DNA of 7,849 bases from an uncultured Succinatimonas sp. (GTDB lineage: Bacteria; Pseudomonadota; Gammaproteobacteria; Enterobacterales; Succinivibrionaceae): the NCBI GenBank assembly GCA_905201175.1, contig CAJKNC010000073.1, positions 1 through 7,849 on the forward strand, read 5' to 3'. The position numbers were made by a program, and so were the translations under genes. Below the pieces are notes generated by a model. It saw only the letters and a program-made list of their open reading frames with translations, did no database searches and was not told the DNA's origin. Positions 5,836 to 7,849 of this stretch are shown here, piece after piece (position 1 is the first letter of the stretch; each line of letters begins with the position of its first letter).

Positions 5836-7644
5836 ATGCAGAGTCCCAAACTTGAAAAAATGCTGCTCTTAAAAAGCGGCAAAAAATATTATCTATGTAC
5901 TTACAAAAACGCCTGGGACGCCCAAAGACAGCGATCATACCGCTGCAGCACCACAACTGTAGGCAAGATCATTTCCGGCAGCAAAACAGGCGAAATTGAA
6001 TGGAAAAGCTTTTATCTAGAGCTTCACCCGGAATTAAACTCATTTAGATCTATAAGGCGTGAAGACGGCAGCCTCGAATTTAAGCCGCGCAAAGTCTTCT
6101 CTGACAGCAGTCTGCATGAACAGACTACCCGCATGTTCGGCGCATTCTGGGTCTTAAATAATCTCATAAAGCGTCTGCCTTTATATGAAGCCTTGAGACT
6201 GACCTTCAATCAATACGACGATAAAAATAAAATTTTATCTATAGCGTACTTTCTGCTTTTTACTAATGAGAATGCTTATACCTCTCTGCCGCAATTCTGC
6301 AATCGCGTACAGCTGCCGTGGACTGAGCCTATAAGTCAGGCCGAGCTGCACAGACTCTTTTCAAGAATCAGCGCCGATAAAATCACCTCCTTCTTTGAGC
6401 GCATTCACAGCCTCAACAAGGAAGAAAATCAGCGCACCATTATCTACGGCTCCACCTCGCGCTTTCGCCGTCCAAGAAGATTTTCCTGGTCGGCTCGAGA
6501 GGATATTTCCCATGAGGAAAATACTTCCGGCGCCAATATAGTTATGGCTTGCGACGGAGATTCAGGCCTGCCCCTTTACTATCGTGTTTTAGGCAATAAA
6601 GCGCCTAATATCATCGCCTTGAGGCATCTTTTGAACGTCAAGGCAAAAATTCAGTTTGATGACAAGGCCTTATTTGTCGGCGACAGAGGCTACGGCTCCT
6701 TAGCGGAGCTGCGCTTATTTTTACAGGAAAATATTCATTTTGTCTTAAATGTAAAGCGCTCCCATGCCCGCCTGACGCCGTTTTTAAATGCCTGCAAGCC
6801 TAGGCTGTTTTCCATCAGCTCCTATCATCCCTCCATAGGCTGCACCTCAGTAACGCATCGAATTACCTGGAACTATACAAAAGACAACGAATTCTATAAA
6901 AGACGCTCTCAAAAAATTTATCTGCATATCTATTTTGACGAGAATATTTACAATGCCTCGCGTCAGAATTTAAAGCAGAAAATAAGCTTGGTGCTGGACA
7001 ACCTCAAATCAGGTGAAATCACCAGCTCCGATGAGCTGGAGATCCTGGAAACTTACCTAAAAGACAGTCCCGACGGCTTCTTTACGGTAAATGAGGAGGC
7101 CTTAGAGCGTCATCTGTTCCATCATTCAGTGAGAATGCTGATCTCAGATACCATCTCCGATCCTATTGAAGCCTACTGCTGCTACTTTGACAGAAATGAG
7201 ATCTGGGCTGCCTTCAAGCTCTTTCAGGACAGACTCGGCTCTACCCGCAACCATGCTGCAGAAGATGAAAGCTGCCTTGAAGGTAAAAGCTTTATTCAGT
7301 TTTTAACCTGCAGCTTAGGACAGATCCTGCGCAAGGCCCTATTTAAAACCAGAATCAAAAGCTGGGGCTTGCCGTACAACTGCGATGATGTAGTAATCAA
7401 GATGCTAAATGCCATTGAAATTACCGTTACGGACGACAATATCAGCTTTAGCGAAAGCTCATCGAAGATGAAGGATGTAATGGAAGATCTGAATATTCCC
7501 GATCCTAAAACCTCATTCTCGCTCATGACCGATCTCAAATGCACGCAGGCTGCAGCCGAGGCTGAACGCAACGACTGCGAAGAAAATACCAAGAATAATA
7601 AATTAAGCCGTGAGGAATTGATTTTTAAAATTCTCAGCAATTAA
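5836..7644 (+). CDS. IS1634/IS4-like DDE transposase homologue with altered catalytic residues
   Basis: The 602-residue protein starts at the ATG 5836 (GGAAA about six bases upstream); an upstream in-frame TTG at 5797 and GTG at 5824 have no ribosome site. Its layout fits the RNase H-fold transposases of IS1634 type: an N-terminal region to about 200, a first strand with TIIYGSTSRF at 201-210, SGLPLYYRVLGNKAPNIIAL at about 243-262, VGDRGY at 281-286, and a helical C-terminal part with YFDRNEIWAAFKLFQ at 450-464. Asp283 is present as the second catalytic residue. The first position, normally the Asp of a D-S/T-T motif, is Gly205 (GGC at 6448-6450). In the Y-R-E-K signature Tyr450 and Arg453 remain, but the Glu position is Trp457 (TGG at 7204-7206) and the Lys position is Gln464. 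The frame is otherwise uninterrupted and full length. It is richer in G and C than the leftward genes (one 60-base sample has 32 GC), which would fit acquisition. Family call good; activity doubtful. Confidence 0.8.
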   Translation: MQSPKLEKMLLLKSGKKYYLCTYKNAWDAQRQRSYRCSTTTVGKIISGSKTGEIEWKSFYLELHPELNSFRSIRREDGSLEFKPRKVFSDSSLHEQTTRMFGAFWVLNNLIKRLPLYEALRLTFNQYDDKNKILSIAYFLLFTNENAYTSLPQFCNRVQLPWTEPISQAELHRLFSRISADKITSFFERIHSLNKEENQRTIIYGSTSRFRRPRRFSWSAREDISHEENTSGANIVMACDGDSGLPLYYRVLGNKAPNIIALRHLLNVKAKIQFDDKALFVGDRGYGSLAELRLFLQENIHFVLNVKRSHARLTPFLNACKPRLFSISSYHPSIGCTSVTHRITWNYTKDNEFYKRRSQKIYLHIYFDENIYNASRQNLKQKISLVLDNLKSGEITSSDELEILETYLKDSPDGFFTVNEEALERHLFHHSVRMLISDTISDPIEAYCCYFDRNEIWAAFKLFQDRLGSTRNHAAEDESCLEGKSFIQFLTCSLGQILRKALFKTRIKSWGLPYNCDDVVIKMLNAIEITVTDDNISFSESSSKMKDVMEDLNIPDPKTSFSLMTDLKCTQAAAEAERNDCEENTKNNKLSREELIFKILSN

Positions 7645-7665
7645 AGCTTACATTCAACTTCAATA

Positions 7666-7678
7666 TTTTTTATATCTA
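7666..7678. repeat. Right copy of the 13-bp direct repeat flanking the transposase gene
   Basis: This is identical to 5755-5767 (TTTTTTATATCTA) and in the same orientation. It begins 22 bases after the transposase stop, and its last base is the first base of the terminator stem. See the left copy for the doubts. Confidence 0.3.
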
Positions 7679-7714
7679 AGTCAGAGCTCTTTTTTTTAAA
7701 GCTCTGACTTTATT
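7678..7714 (+). terminator. Rho-independent terminator of the transposase gene
   Basis: A perfect 11-bp stem (AAGTCAGAGCT at 7678-7688 with AGCTCTGACTT at 7700-7710) encloses an 11-base T-rich loop and is followed by TATTATT. It starts 34 bases after the transposase stop and is in the right orientation for that gene. The T tail after the stem is interrupted by A, so efficiency may be moderate. The opposite strand has no T run after the stem. Confidence 0.75.
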
Positions 7715-7849
7715 ATTCATATCAAAATTCATATTTACCCAGTTTTTTTTATAAAATTTGCGGCAGTTTTTAAATATTTTTTAGTAGATAAAAGTTTTAT
7801 AAAAAATAAAAATTAAAGCCTTAATTTAATATATATAAACAATATAAAT
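7715..7849. other. AT-rich end region with no recognisable gene
   Basis: These bases are overwhelmingly A and T, with stop codons in all frames and many short A and T runs. I see no reading frame of useful length, no RNA gene and no GC-rich stem. It may be the start of the intergenic or regulatory region of a gene beyond the window. Confidence 0.5.

Noticed and set aside
6024..6209. A 61-codon leftward open frame within the transposase gene
   Set aside because: It lies antisense to coding sequence with no ribosome site and no recognisable motif.
7296..7640. A 114-codon leftward open frame within the end of the transposase gene
   Set aside because: It is antisense to the transposase C-terminus, with a biased Ser/Leu composition typical of a shadow frame.
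7810..7827. Inverted repeat AAATTAA/TTAATTT with an AGCC loop
   Set aside because: It has a seven-bp stem made only of A-T pairs in very AT-rich DNA, with no T run or gene context to make it meaningful.
5597..7849. Terminal inverted repeats of an insertion sequence around the transposase gene
   Set aside because: Comparing the flank on each side with the reverse complement of the other gave only short A/T-run matches and no convincing pair of ends.

Overview
The window looks like chromosomal DNA of an AT-rich gammaproteobacterium. A good guess is the Succinivibrionaceae (relatives of Anaerobiospirillum, Succinivibrio or Succinatimonas). This rests on the close likeness of the YidE- and YjjP/YjjB-type proteins to their enterobacterial counterparts, the low GC of the intergenic DNA, and my general impression of the proteins. 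No marker gene fixes the taxonomy.

Layout. At the left edge is the last 21 codons of a rightward gene (3-68), followed by a strong hairpin terminator (87-116). From 187 to 5589 seven genes all point left. In order of transcription they are: a 79-residue secreted protein, yjjP, yjjB, a 134-bp leader, a yidE-like AAE-family transporter, a six-helix membrane protein of unknown function, a family-6-type hypoxanthine/uracil-DNA glycosylase, and a DUF3298-type envelope protein. The gaps are 11 bp, an 8-bp overlap, 134 bp, 10 bp, 14 bp and 1 bp. This suggests one long operon, or a three-gene and a four-gene unit separated at the leader 3884-4017. From 5836 to 7644 a large IS1634/IS4-like transposase gene points right and ends in its own terminator (7678-7714). 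The last 135 bases are AT-rich and I see no gene in them.

How the genes may work together. YjjP and YjjB are the two halves of a split ThrE-type exporter, and the E. coli pair has been linked to succinate export. The AAE/AspT family, to which YidE belongs, includes the succinate exporter SucE1 of Corynebacterium glutamicum. Finding both families side by side in a likely succinate-forming lineage suggests a C4-dicarboxylate efflux locus. That is inference, not proof.

The 246-bp gap between the divergent leftward operon and the transposase gene holds a near-consensus CRP-type palindrome (5768-5783). Its placement could suit activation of the leftward operon and occlusion of the rightward promoter. 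The transposase has an intact reading frame of about 600 codons, but the expected first catalytic Asp reads Gly and the expected catalytic Glu reads Trp. I found no convincing terminal inverted repeats. It is therefore either a dead element or a transposase-derived protein kept for another reason.
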